Virus record (IMG/VR): IMGVR_UViG_3300021440_000021
Span: 1 to 64,000 of that record
Length of the DNA: 64,000 nt
Direction: 5' to 3' (one strand)
DNA from: a virus
In this document: positions 43,126-49,229 of the stretch, piece by piece
Layout of the letters: every line of letters starts with the position of its first letter
How positions within the stretch are numbered: position 1 is the stretch's first letter
Position numbers and translations under genes: made by a program
Notes under the pieces: model-generated
What the model was told of the DNA's origin: nothing
What the model saw: only the letters and a program-made list of their open reading frames with translations
The model's database searches: none

Positions 43126-43318
43126 ATGGGCCGATGCACAAAAAGCTGGTCGTTCTCCCCTTTGCCTTGGTCGCTCTGCTGAACGTAACAAACGTAAGCA
43201 AGAACGCACCAACACCAATCGTATCTATCGTGCTGAACTCCATCGTGAGAAAGTGAACAGCCGAGGTGATGCAAATGTGGTGCAAGAGAAGATTGCAGAG
43301 ATTAGCAAACGTAAATAG
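43115..43318 (+). CDS. Basic hypothetical protein, 67 aa
   Basis: Very rich in Arg/Lys/Asn (RSAERNKRKQERTNTNRIYRAEL), probably nucleic-acid-binding. Start ATG43115 has GAAGGAAT upstream and overlaps the previous gene. Followed by a hairpin terminator and then the tRNA cluster. Confidence 0.6.
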   Translation: MFVKWADAQKAGRSPLCLGRSAERNKRKQERTNTNRIYRAELHREKVNSRGDANVVQEKIAEISKRK

Positions 43319-43402
43319 GCCCGTAGACTTCATAGGAGGGCCGCTAGAGGGCCTTCTCTTGTTTTTAGCTACATGGGTAGCCTAAACACAATACAACGCT
43401 GT

Positions 43403-43424
43403 AGGGGGCCTTTTTAGGCCCCTT
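43403..43424 (+). terminator. GC hairpin before tRNA cluster
   Basis: GGGGCC (43405-43410) pairs with GGCCCC (43417-43422) around TTTTTA, extended by two weaker pairs. Followed by TTCCTG, so it is a weak terminator or a processing element ahead of the tRNAs. Confidence 0.45.
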
Positions 43425-43433
43425 CCTGTCATT

Positions 43434-43466
43434 GCCCCCTTGGTGGAATTGGTAGACACAACAGAT
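43434..43466 (+). pseudogene. 5' half of a split tRNA-Leu(UAA)
   Basis: GCCCCCT acceptor, TG, the Leu-type D arm (GTGGAATTGGTAGACAC) and ACAGA of the anticodon stem, ending at the first loop base T43466. The missing 3' half lies at 44044-44093 and pairs exactly. From base 43467 the HNH cassette begins. Confidence 0.85.
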
Positions 43467-43897
43467 CAACTATTTTTCCTCCTCCTCCAAGTTGGAGTTT
43501 GTGAGTGACAATTTGGGCAAAGCAATAGTAAATTAGTTTTAGAATTATTATTTCTATTACCATCTATGTGTTCGAGTTCTAAGACTAATGGTCGATGTAG
43601 CCATAAAGATAACCCACAAACTTCACAGCTATTTCCACGGTCTTTTATAAGTCTCTTTTTAATTGAGGACGGCTTCGTTAGTTCTTCGTAAGAAACAAGT
43701 TCTTTACCCCTATTATGAGACTGACCTAAAAAATGAGAGGTGTCTATATTGAACTTATCTAAGTTCTTAATCAAGTTGTTGTAATTTCCTCCTGCGGCAA
43801 CTAATCCCATTTGTCGCAAACAATCAGCATAACTATTACTATTTTCGACTATAATTTTTAAAATTTCTCTGGTCCATCTTGTATATTTACGTTTCAT
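43466..43897 (-). CDS. HNH homing-type endonuclease inserted in tRNA-Leu
   Basis: A 143-residue protein. The N-terminal half (ENSNSYADCLRQMGL, GGNYNNLIKNLDKFNIDTSHFLGQ) matches the DNA-binding part of many phage HNH proteins; the catalytic part has CEVCG, LEHIDGNRNN and LLLLCPNCHSQ. It is antisense to the tRNAs and its stop codon touches the tRNA-Leu 5' half. ATG43897 follows CAAGGTT; ATG43930 would start inside the tRNA. It likely cuts a tRNA-Leu anticodon-loop site to spread the cassette. Confidence 0.85.
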   Translation of the reverse strand: MKRKYTRWTREILKIIVENSNSYADCLRQMGLVAAGGNYNNLIKNLDKFNIDTSHFLGQSHNRGKELVSYEELTKPSSIKKRLIKDRGNSCEVCGLSLWLHRPLVLELEHIDGNRNNNSKTNLLLLCPNCHSQTPTWRRRKNS

Positions 43898-43901
43898 AAT
43901 A

Positions 43902-44022
43902 TAACCTTGCGTATATAATAGTGGAGGCATAGCCCAATTGGCAGAGGCATCCGGTTTAAACCCGGTAAAGTTAGGGTTCGAATCCCTATGCCTCTACCAT
44001 TATATACGTAGAAACAAGGTTA
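43902..44022 (+). repeat. Inverted repeats enclosing the inserted tRNA
   Basis: TAACCTTG + CGTATATAAT (43902-43919) pair with ATTATATACG (43999-44008) + CAAGGTTA (44015-44022). The repeats continue into the tRNA acceptor stem with one mismatch, so the precursor could form a rod of about 30 bp with the tRNA at its head. May mark the cassette's mobile unit or guide processing. Confidence 0.8.
43923..43999 (+). tRNA. tRNA with UAA anticodon (Leu-decoding, short variable loop)
   Basis: Acceptor GGAGGCA/TGCCTCT (one G-U), D arm GCC/GGC, anticodon stem CCGG/CCGG with loop TTTAAAC, T arm TAGGG/TTCGAAT/CCCTA, discriminator A and encoded CCA. By position the anticodon is UAA, reading UUA (Leu). Unlike normal tRNA-Leu it has a short variable region, so the charged amino acid is not certain. 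It lies inside the HNH cassette that splits the canonical tRNA-Leu(UAA). Confidence 0.8.
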
Positions 44023-44043
44023 AAAAAGACAAACAATTAAAAA

Positions 44044-44093
44044 TAAAATCTGTCGATTAATTCATGCCGGTTCGAGTCCGGCAGGGGGCACCA
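44044..44093 (+). pseudogene. 3' half of a split tRNA-Leu(UAA)
   Basis: TAAAA of the anticodon loop, TCTGT stem, a 13-nt variable arm, T arm GCCGG/TTCGAGT/CCGGC, acceptor AGGGGGC, discriminator A and CCA. ACAGA/TCTGT and GCCCCCT/AGGGGGC pair perfectly with the 5' half. The two halves together give only a 6-nt loop (one T short), so restoring a normal tRNA by simple splicing looks unlikely. Confidence 0.85.
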
Positions 44094-44104
44094 AGTTAGA
44101 TGTG
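44089..44104 (+). repeat. 16-bp direct repeat, copy 1 of 2
   Basis: CACCAAGTTAGATGTG, including the CCA end of the tRNA-Leu 3' half. An identical copy lies at 44297-44312, after the CCA of the tRNA-like element, suggesting duplication of a tRNA unit. Confidence 0.85.
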
Positions 44105-44122
44105 TAGACAGAAATTGAGATT

Positions 44123-44195
44123 CGTGGGGTAGCTCAGTTGGTAGAGCAGACGACCGATAATCGTCAGGTCTCAGGTTCAACACCTAACTCCACGA
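44123..44195 (+). tRNA. tRNA-Ile(GAU)-like, possibly degenerate
   Basis: Acceptor CGTGGGG/CTCCACG, TA, D arm GCTC...GAGC, perfect anticodon stem GACGA/TCGTC with loop CCGATAA (anticodon GAT). Oddities: C at position 33 instead of the near-universal U, one C-A mismatch in the T stem, T loop TTCAACA, and no encoded CCA. It may be decaying or unusually modified. Confidence 0.65.
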
Positions 44196-44209
44196 GCGAT
44201 GCAGGCCCG

Positions 44210-44301
44210 GTGAGGGGTAGAAAAGGCAGGGGGTGTGATGGTCACAACAACCAAAGCATGGACCCAATGCGCTCCGGGTGTAGAAAGACCCCCTCACACC
44301 A
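44210..44301 (+). ncRNA. tRNA-like element with CCA end
   Basis: GTGAGGGG (44210-44217) pairs perfectly with CCCCTCAC (44290-44297), followed by ACCA. Inside are TGTGA/TCACA, GCAT/ATGC and GGGT/ACCC hairpins, but no standard D or T loop. It is therefore a tRNA mimic or a heavily decayed tRNA. Its 3' end is followed by the second copy of the 16-bp repeat. Confidence 0.4.
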
Positions 44302-44312
44302 AGTTAGATGTG
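44297..44312 (+). repeat. 16-bp direct repeat, copy 2 of 2
   Basis: Identical to 44089-44104, 208 nt downstream. Confidence 0.85.
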
Positions 44313-44408
44313 AAGCGGTGAATGCTAAAGGTCATACCCGGCCTGAGTAACCGTAATTGAGGTCTCCACGGCAAGGAGTCTGGTGTGTCGAGTCGCACCC
44401 ACATCTAA
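44304..44408 (+). ncRNA. Folded RNA candidate closed by a 9-bp stem
   Basis: TTAGATGTG (44304-44312) pairs exactly with CACATCTAA (44400-44408). A GGTGTG/CGCACC hairpin with a TCGAGT loop near the 3' end and a CTCC/GGAG hairpin resemble T-arm and variable-arm pieces, but no full tRNA can be drawn. The element ends 26 nt before the next gene. Confidence 0.3.
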
Positions 44409-44433
44409 ATCATTAAGTAGAGAGGAAATAAAC

Positions 44434-44664
44434 ATGCCTTGTTATGAGCCACCAATGAGTTATGAAGAGCGTAGACGCTATAGCCCGGAAGGTTTAAATG
44501 AAAAAGAGTTAGAGGCTGTTCTTTGTGGTGTGCTCACCACTGTTGGTGCTGAAGTTTTTGATTATGTAAACTGGAAAGAAGTTGGTGTTCCTAAAGACTT
44601 TGCAGAAAACTGGTGGAAAGCCCATCAAAAGAAAGATGCAAAACGTAGAAAGAAAGAGAAGTGA
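44434..44664 (+). CDS. Conserved-type phage protein (MPCY family), 76 aa
   Basis: Starts MPCYEPPMSYEERRRY; small phage proteins with an MPCYxPP start, a 'LLCxxL' centre and an ENWWKAHQKKDAKRR end recur widely, function unknown. AGAGGA precedes ATG44434. It sits between tRNA genes. Confidence 0.7.
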   Translation: MPCYEPPMSYEERRRYSPEGLNEKELEAVLCGVLTTVGAEVFDYVNWKEVGVPKDFAENWWKAHQKKDAKRRKKEK

Positions 44665-44665
44665 A

Positions 44666-44749
44666 ATGTGGGAAATGTTTCAAATGTTTTGTGTTGGTTG
44701 GTTTATTGGTGATGTAGGGTTTCATCTAGCTAGATGGACTGGGTTTTAA
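44666..44749 (+). CDS. Small hydrophobic protein, 27 aa
   Basis: ATG44666 starts two bases after the previous stop with AAAGAGAAG upstream. MWEMFQMFCVGWFIGDVGFHLARWTGF is aromatic and hydrophobic and could sit in a membrane. Function unknown. Confidence 0.4.
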   Translation: MWEMFQMFCVGWFIGDVGFHLARWTGF

Positions 44750-44763
44750 GGGGAAGTTAATAT

Positions 44764-44840
44764 GCACCCGTAGCTCAACTGGAAAGAGCAAGAGATTTCT
44801 AATCTCTGGGTTGGGGGTTCGAGTCCCTCCGGGTGCTCCA
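44764..44840 (+). tRNA. tRNA-Arg(UCU)
   Basis: Complete cloverleaf: acceptor GCACCCG/CGGGTGC, D arm GCTC...GAGC, anticodon stem AGAGA/TCTCT with loop TTTCTAA (anticodon TCT), T arm with TTCGAGT, discriminator T and encoded CCA. Probably serves AGA/AGG codons, frequent in this AT-rich genome. Confidence 0.92.
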
Positions 44841-44856
44841 TCCATAGGAGAGTAAA

Positions 44857-45264
44857 ATGTATCTGCATGATTGGTCTTCTAAAGAAGACATGATGAAAGA
44901 TTTTGTAATTGAGAATTGGTGGGATAACAACCGAGATTTAACAGAAAAAGAAAAAGAAGAATTTAAAAATGTAAATGTTCTTTTGGCCAGTTATTCTTCT
45001 CAAAACTACTTAGGTGATGCTTTTGTATTATTCATAGATAAAGAAAATGGAAAACTATATGAGGTAAATGCTAGTCATTGTTCTTGCTATGGATTAGAAG
45101 AGAAATGGGAGCCAGAAGAAACAGATATTGAATCTCTTAAGCATCGTCTTGAGAAAGGTTCTCTTGGAGAAGAGGAATATTCAGGGAATATTTTTAAGAA
45201 AGAGCTTAGAGAAGTTCTGGAAAGACTTCAGACAAATGGTAAGTCTTTGGGGGATTATCTGTAA
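44857..45264 (+). CDS. Hypothetical protein, 135 aa, SLGDYL tail
   Basis: An acidic soluble protein: LLASYSSQNYLGDAFVLF, KLYEVNASHCSCYGLEEKWEPEET is a pattern shared by hypothetical proteins of many phages. It ends GKSLGDYL, close to the TSLEEYL tail of the small-protein cluster downstream, so it may be a distant member of that tagged set. AGGAGAG precedes the ATG. Confidence 0.7.
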   Translation: MYLHDWSSKEDMMKDFVIENWWDNNRDLTEKEKEEFKNVNVLLASYSSQNYLGDAFVLFIDKENGKLYEVNASHCSCYGLEEKWEPEETDIESLKHRLEKGSLGEEEYSGNIFKKELREVLERLQTNGKSLGDYL

Positions 45265-45290
45265 TATTTAGATAAGCAAAGGGGTGTAAA

Positions 45291-45449
45291 ATGTTTTGGG
45301 TAATCTTTGTAATTCTTCTTCTTTTGGTTTTTATTCCATTTTTCTATCTTCCGTTTTTGACTGTTCTTATTATTTTGATGCTAATTACTGTTTGTGCTTT
45401 TTTCGCACTTCTTATCTCGATGATTATCAAAGATGAAGACTTTTTTTGA
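45291..45449 (+). CDS. Small two-helix membrane protein, 52 aa
   Basis: ATG45291 follows AAGGGGTGTAAA. Almost all residues are hydrophobic (MFWVIFVILLLLVFIPFFYL then LTVLIILMLITVCAFFALLI), with a charged IIKDEDFF end. One or two transmembrane helices; function unknown. Confidence 0.55.
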   Translation: MFWVIFVILLLLVFIPFFYLPFLTVLIILMLITVCAFFALLISMIIKDEDFF

Positions 45450-45485
45450 TACGGTTAGGTATTCAGGAAAATATAAGAGGGTAGA

Positions 45486-45626
45486 ATGAGTGCAGATTGG
45501 TTTGACTACGTAAACAAGGCGAGGGAAAACAATGGGCCAATGGAAAGCAAAAAGCCTGAAAACGTACGGAGCTATTCAACTCCTGTGCGATCTGGATCAA
45601 AACCTCCATGTGGGGACGTGGATTAA
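45486..45626 (+). CDS. Hypothetical protein, 46 aa, overlaps next gene
   Basis: ATG45486 has a strong AGAGGG site. The product MSADWFDYVNKARENNGPMES... overlaps the 45532 gene by 95 nt in another frame. Both have good ribosome sites, so either may be the real gene or both are made. Confidence 0.4.
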   Translation: MSADWFDYVNKARENNGPMESKKPENVRSYSTPVRSGSKPPCGDVD

Positions 45627-45771
45627 TCATCCACATTATGGGAATGTTTGGCAATTGAATACAGGGCAGTTTATGCACGACAATCAAATTGCCTTCTACA
45701 ATGAAATTACAATACCTCCTGTGGTGGAGGTGATTGAACACATCATGTATTCAGGAGAAGAAAATGCGTAA
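45532..45771 (+). CDS. Hypothetical protein, 79 aa
   Basis: GCGAGGGAAAACA precedes ATG45532. Sequence MGQWKAKSLKTYGAIQLLCD, HPHYGNVWQLNTGQFMHDN and a hydrophobic C-terminal part suggest a small folded domain. Overlaps the next gene by 8 nt. No family was recognised. Confidence 0.6.
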   Translation: MGQWKAKSLKTYGAIQLLCDLDQNLHVGTWINHPHYGNVWQLNTGQFMHDNQIAFYNEITIPPVVEVIEHIMYSGEENA

Positions 45772-46030
45772 ATTATTTTTATCTGCGTCCCTGTCATTGT
45801 TTGCTCTTCCTCTCTATGCGGAAGGAGAAAATTGTGGCCCAACCCAAGCTGTAAAACAATTCTTTGAACAGCAGTTTGGAGAGAGGGTAGTCAATACTGG
45901 GGCTACCCCTGATGGTGTTTATGTATTTAGTTGGATTGAAAACCCTCAAACCAAAACCTTTACATTGCTTGTAACCAAAGGGGAAACCACTTGTGTTATT
46001 GGCGGGGGAAAACTTTTGGAGATGGGTTGA
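45764..46030 (+). CDS. Secreted hypothetical protein, 88 aa
   Basis: N-terminal signal peptide MRKLFLSASLSLFALPLYA, mature start EGENCGP. The remainder has two cysteines (ENCGP and TTCVI) and beta-rich sequence. AGGAG is 7 nt upstream of ATG45764. It ends TGATG with the first tagged gene. Confidence 0.65.
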   Translation: MRKLFLSASLSLFALPLYAEGENCGPTQAVKQFFEQQFGERVVNTGATPDGVYVFSWIENPQTKTFTLLVTKGETTCVIGGGKLLEMG

Positions 46031-46296
46031 TGAGCAATTTTAAAGTTGGGGATAGAGTGAGACGTAAACCTGAATACCAAAACGCCTTTGCTTGGACTTT
46101 TGTTTCTGAAAATTCGCGTAATGAGCCTTTTTCTGTTATTGGAGTCATTCAACGAAACCCGGCTGATAAGCCTCTTATAAAGTTAGTTATACCGGGGTTT
46201 ATTAGTTTTTTAGGGGGAGGCCTATCTTCATGGGACGAAGACTATTTTGAATTAGTCGAGGTAAAAGAGCTTACATCTCTAGAGGAGTATATGTGA
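46030..46296 (+). CDS. KOW/SH3-like small protein with C-terminal LTSLEEYM
   Basis: 88 residues; starts MSNFKVGDRVRRKPEYQ and ends KELTSLEEYM. The 'F-x-VGD-x-V-x-R-K' start is shared with 46296, 47249, 53627 and 55836 and resembles a small SH3/KOW-type barrel. The tail is shared with proteins of unrelated bodies. The stop overlaps the next start (ATGTGATG). Confidence 0.7.
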   Translation: MSNFKVGDRVRRKPEYQNAFAWTFVSENSRNEPFSVIGVIQRNPADKPLIKLVIPGFISFLGGGLSSWDEDYFELVEVKELTSLEEYM

Positions 46297-46526
46297 TGGT
46301 CAGATTTAACCCCGGTGATGTTGTTAGACGGAAAAAACAACATCAAACCTCTTCTTTTTGGGTTCATAATAGGCACATTGGAAGAGAAAGAGCAGGAGCA
46401 AATTTTGTAGTTTTAGGTCTTACAGATCAAGGCTTAATTCTACAAGGTGTTAATGGGGGATTTGAATCATCTTATTTTGAACTTGTTGATGAAAGAAAGA
46501 TCACTTCACTAGAGGATTATATGTAA
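46296..46526 (+). CDS. KOW/SH3-like small protein with C-terminal ITSLEDYM
   Basis: 76 residues; starts MVRFNPGDVVRRKKQHQTSSFWV and ends KITSLEDYM. Paralogue of the preceding gene. ATG46296 overlaps the previous stop; GTG46293 is an alternative. Its own TAA overlaps the next ATG (TAATG). Confidence 0.7.
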   Translation: MVRFNPGDVVRRKKQHQTSSFWVHNRHIGRERAGANFVVLGLTDQGLILQGVNGGFESSYFELVDERKITSLEDYM

Positions 46527-46918
46527 TGACTAAACGTCTTTTTGTCTATGGCACACTGAAACAAGGCTACAGCAACAATGTCCTTCTTCGTGGAGCTAAA
46601 TTTCTTGGTCCTGCAATCACCAAGAAAAATTATGTTCTTTTTAATTGTGGCTTCCCCAAGGCCGTGACCTTGTCTTTGGATAAGGAAGCTTACCCTATGC
46701 TTCCTGTCATTGGTGAGTTGTATGAAGTGGAAGACAATCACATTCGTTCTTGTGATCAGCTTGAAGGACATCCTGATTGGTATCGTCGTGATGTGATTGA
46801 AGCAACTTTGCTTGCCACGAATGAAACCTTTGACACCAATATTTATGAGATGAATGAGTGGGTGGGAAATCGTCTCACTTGTAAGGTTGTTAATGGGGCT
46901 TATGAATGGGATCGCTAA
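46526..46918 (+). CDS. Gamma-glutamylcyclotransferase-like (GGCT/AIG2) enzyme
   Basis: 130 residues with FVYGTLKQG (residues 6-14), GELYEV and DQLEGHPDWYRR containing the probable catalytic Glu. The family cyclises gamma-glutamyl amines and reverses gamma-glutamyl isopeptides, and it often accompanies amidoligases and glutamine amidotransferases in phage peptide-modification loci. Unlike its neighbours it lacks the TSLEEYM tail. Confidence 0.85.
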   Translation: MTKRLFVYGTLKQGYSNNVLLRGAKFLGPAITKKNYVLFNCGFPKAVTLSLDKEAYPMLPVIGELYEVEDNHIRSCDQLEGHPDWYRRDVIEATLLATNETFDTNIYEMNEWVGNRLTCKVVNGAYEWDR

Positions 46919-47160
46919 TTGGGCAGAAGTTTATTCTTGATCACGAAAGTATAAACAAAACAGAGTTTAACCCAGAAGCATTTGTAGCTTTTGAAACAGC
47001 TATGGCATTACAATTAGGTGTTAAACTCCCTGTTGTCTTTACTGTTAAACACTATTGGCCAGATAGCGAATATCCAATTCATAGTGATCTTCACTCATAC
47101 AAACTTTCTTGGTGTAAATTCTTATATAAAGATATAACATCTTTAGAAGAGTATTTATAA
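46906..47160 (+). CDS. Small protein with C-terminal ITSLEEYL
   Basis: 84 residues: MGSLIGQKFILDHESINKTE..., a body unlike the KOW-like or other tagged families, ending YKDITSLEEYL. Overlaps the GGCT gene by 13 nt. The ITSLEEYL end on this unrelated body is good evidence that the tail itself is selected. Confidence 0.65.
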   Translation: MGSLIGQKFILDHESINKTEFNPEAFVAFETAMALQLGVKLPVVFTVKHYWPDSEYPIHSDLHSYKLSWCKFLYKDITSLEEYL

Positions 47161-47248
47161 TATATTATATATAAGAGTCCTTAAGAGTATATAGGTAGAT
47201 TTTTGACCTTGTCAAGAGGGACATTGAAAATAAATTTATGAGGGTAAG
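47161..47248. promoter_or_regulatory. AT-rich spacer with CTTGTCAAGAGG element
   Basis: Contains TTGAC-CTT-GTCAA (palindrome, about 47204-47216). On the minus strand it forms TTGACA (47210-47215) with TATATA 16 nt away (47188-47193), a sigma70-like layout. The motif resembles those at 14559 and 53585. Confidence 0.4.
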
Positions 47249-47467
47249 ATGTTTAAGGTTGGAGATGTTGTCTTAAGAAGGCCTCAACACCAAGATTATT
47301 GGTGGGTACGTGCAAATGGACTATCTGAGTCTTCCCCAGAAAAACCAAAAATAATTAGTCGCGTAGTTGCTAATACTATATGTCTAATAGGTGTAAGAGA
47401 GAGTTGGGACAGTGTCAAATTTACCCTTGTTGAAAGAATTGTCACTTCACTAGATCAATACATGTAA
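47249..47467 (+). CDS. KOW/SH3-like small protein with C-terminal VTSLDQYM
   Basis: 72 residues; starts MFKVGDVVLRRPQHQDYWWV, ends RIVTSLDQYM. Nearest paralogues 53627 and 55836. GAGGG lies 6 nt upstream of ATG47249. The tail is encoded by codons (GATCAATAC) that do not form an SD, which argues against the tail being only a by-product of the next ribosome site. Confidence 0.7.
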   Translation: MFKVGDVVLRRPQHQDYWWVRANGLSESSPEKPKIISRVVANTICLIGVRESWDSVKFTLVERIVTSLDQYM

Positions 47468-47476
47468 GGAGAAATC

Positions 47477-48352
47477 ATGTCTGTATATATGCTTCGTCGT
47501 CGTAAACTTGGGCGCACCTCTTGCCGAGAGATTGCCCGTCTATCTGATAAGATTGATGGTGTTGTTCGTAATGATCAACAATTTCCTGCTGACCTTTCCA
47601 TGATTATTCGTTGGGGGACCACGAGTAATGTCCCTACGAATAATATTGTAAATACAGCAGAGGCTATTCATCGTGTTGGTGATAAGGCTGGATTTAGAAA
47701 TCTGCTGATGGATAATTTCTTTGAAGTTCAAGGTGGTCTTGGTTCTCCACTTTGTCCCATGACTTATTTAGAAATGCACAAACCACAACTTCTTTTGTGG
47801 ATGAGGGATGGAAAACAAATGGTTGTTCGACCTCGTGTCCACGCACAAGGCCGTCATGTTTACCTTGTCAACAATGAAGCAGAACTTAATGCAGCCATTG
47901 CTCGTTGTGGAGAGGGTTGGTATGCCTCTGAATATATCAACAAAGTGGCTGAATATCGTGTCACCTTCGTTCAAGGACGTGTTGCTTGGGTGGCCAAGAA
48001 AACTCCCGGTAATCCTCAAGATGTAGCTTGGAACGTAGCTCGTGGGGGACGCTTTGATAATGTTCGATTTGATAATTGGCCTTTGAAAGCAATTAAGATT
48101 AGCCGTGAAGCTTTCATGCTTTCTGGCTTAGATTTTGGTGCTGTTGATGTCATGGTTGATGCAGATGATCAGGCTTATGTACTTGAGATTAACTCAGCCC
48201 CATCTCAAACTTCCCCATATCGTCAAGAATGTATGGCCAAATGTTTTGACTATCTTATTGAGAATGGGAAAGAAACTATTCCTGTCATCCAACAACGTGG
48301 AAATTGGAAAAAGTTTATCCATCCGGCTTTGTCTAACGAAGCTTTAATGTAA
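47477..48352 (+). CDS. ATP-grasp ligase (RimK/YheC-like)
   Basis: 291 residues with an ATP-grasp core: KQMVVRPRVHAQGRHVYLV (nucleotide-binding Lys/Arg region), YASEYINKVAEYRVTFV, DFGAVDVMVDADDQAYVLEINSAPS (metal-binding Asp, Glu, Asn). ATP-grasp ligases join a carboxylate to an amine, often extending peptides. The gene heads the amidoligase module. AAGGAG precedes the ATG. Confidence 0.85.
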   Translation: MSVYMLRRRKLGRTSCREIARLSDKIDGVVRNDQQFPADLSMIIRWGTTSNVPTNNIVNTAEAIHRVGDKAGFRNLLMDNFFEVQGGLGSPLCPMTYLEMHKPQLLLWMRDGKQMVVRPRVHAQGRHVYLVNNEAELNAAIARCGEGWYASEYINKVAEYRVTFVQGRVAWVAKKTPGNPQDVAWNVARGGRFDNVRFDNWPLKAIKISREAFMLSGLDFGAVDVMVDADDQAYVLEINSAPSQTSPYRQECMAKCFDYLIENGKETIPVIQQRGNWKKFIHPALSNEALM

Positions 48353-48362
48353 GGAGAATTTT

Positions 48363-49229
48363 ATGCAACTCGCTGAAGTGGTGCCTTATTTTGGTGCTTT
48401 TGAAAAAGAGGCTAATGGTAGTAGAAGTGCGAATGCTTACATTGGTTTTTTGGCAAAAAAATCCGATAAAATCTTTTATAAAATGGTTGGTCCCGGCCCT
48501 TGTCATGGGGCTATACAGAAAGGCAATTATGTTTTTAATGATTTTAACCCGACAGACTTTGCCATTCTTTCTAAAATTCAAAACTTACGTGTCGAAAAAC
48601 CTGTAGCAGAGGGATACTTTGACTATCTGGTAAACAGAAGCCCTTTTAAAGAAGCTTTCCTAAATAAAGATACCAAAAATGGGAATGTTTGGGCTGTTCG
48701 CACTGACCTTCCTGCAAACCTTGTTGGGGCAGCTTTAATGGCCTCTCGCACTCCAACTGAAAACTATTTGGATTACATCCACAAACGTTTAGCGGTTTTC
48801 GAGGAGATTAAGTCCCTTGGGTTTAGTGAAAACTTTGCCTACATCTTCTCGTTTGTATATCAAAAAACAGATGGAAAGAAATATCAGTTTTCGTATGCTC
48901 CCTTGGCTTGTGGGCATTGCGTGTTCTCTTTTAACAAGCGTGGGGAAGACTATTTCCGTAATTTCATTAACAACACTCCCCCCAATCTCTCAAAAGAAAC
49001 CTTCTATGAGAATATGGGGTATTCACCCAACACGATTAACAATATTTGGGGAGGCTTTCCCGGAGATGCCTTCATGAATTGGTTGCAATGTGTTAAACCA
49101 ATTAAGGAAGTTGGCAAAAAAGACTTGAACATCTTTGCAAAAACAAAGAGTGTTACTTATTACTACGAGTCCAAAGAGGACTTTAAGAATGTCCTACAGC
49201 AAGTGGAGCGGAGAATTTTTGATGTCTAA
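48363..49229 (+). CDS. Hypothetical protein of the amidoligase module, 288 aa
   Basis: A soluble protein with FAEKEANGSRSANAY-like start (MQLAEVVPYFGAFEKE), ACGHCVFSF and a GFPGDAFMNW segment. I do not recognise the family. Tight spacing (10 nt after the ATP-grasp gene, 8-nt overlap with the amidotransferase) ties it to the same pathway. Confidence 0.7.
   Translation: MQLAEVVPYFGAFEKEANGSRSANAYIGFLAKKSDKIFYKMVGPGPCHGAIQKGNYVFNDFNPTDFAILSKIQNLRVEKPVAEGYFDYLVNRSPFKEAFLNKDTKNGNVWAVRTDLPANLVGAALMASRTPTENYLDYIHKRLAVFEEIKSLGFSENFAYIFSFVYQKTDGKKYQFSYAPLACGHCVFSFNKRGEDYFRNFINNTPPNLSKETFYENMGYSPNTINNIWGGFPGDAFMNWLQCVKPIKEVGKKDLNIFAKTKSVTYYYESKEDFKNVLQQVERRIFDV

Noticed and set aside
43467-44043. Group I intron in tRNA-Leu(UAA)
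   Set aside because: The insertion is not at the usual U34/A35 position, one loop T is missing, no terminal G is visible, the ORF is antisense and a full tRNA lies inside. A cassette insertion fits better, though splicing is not excluded.
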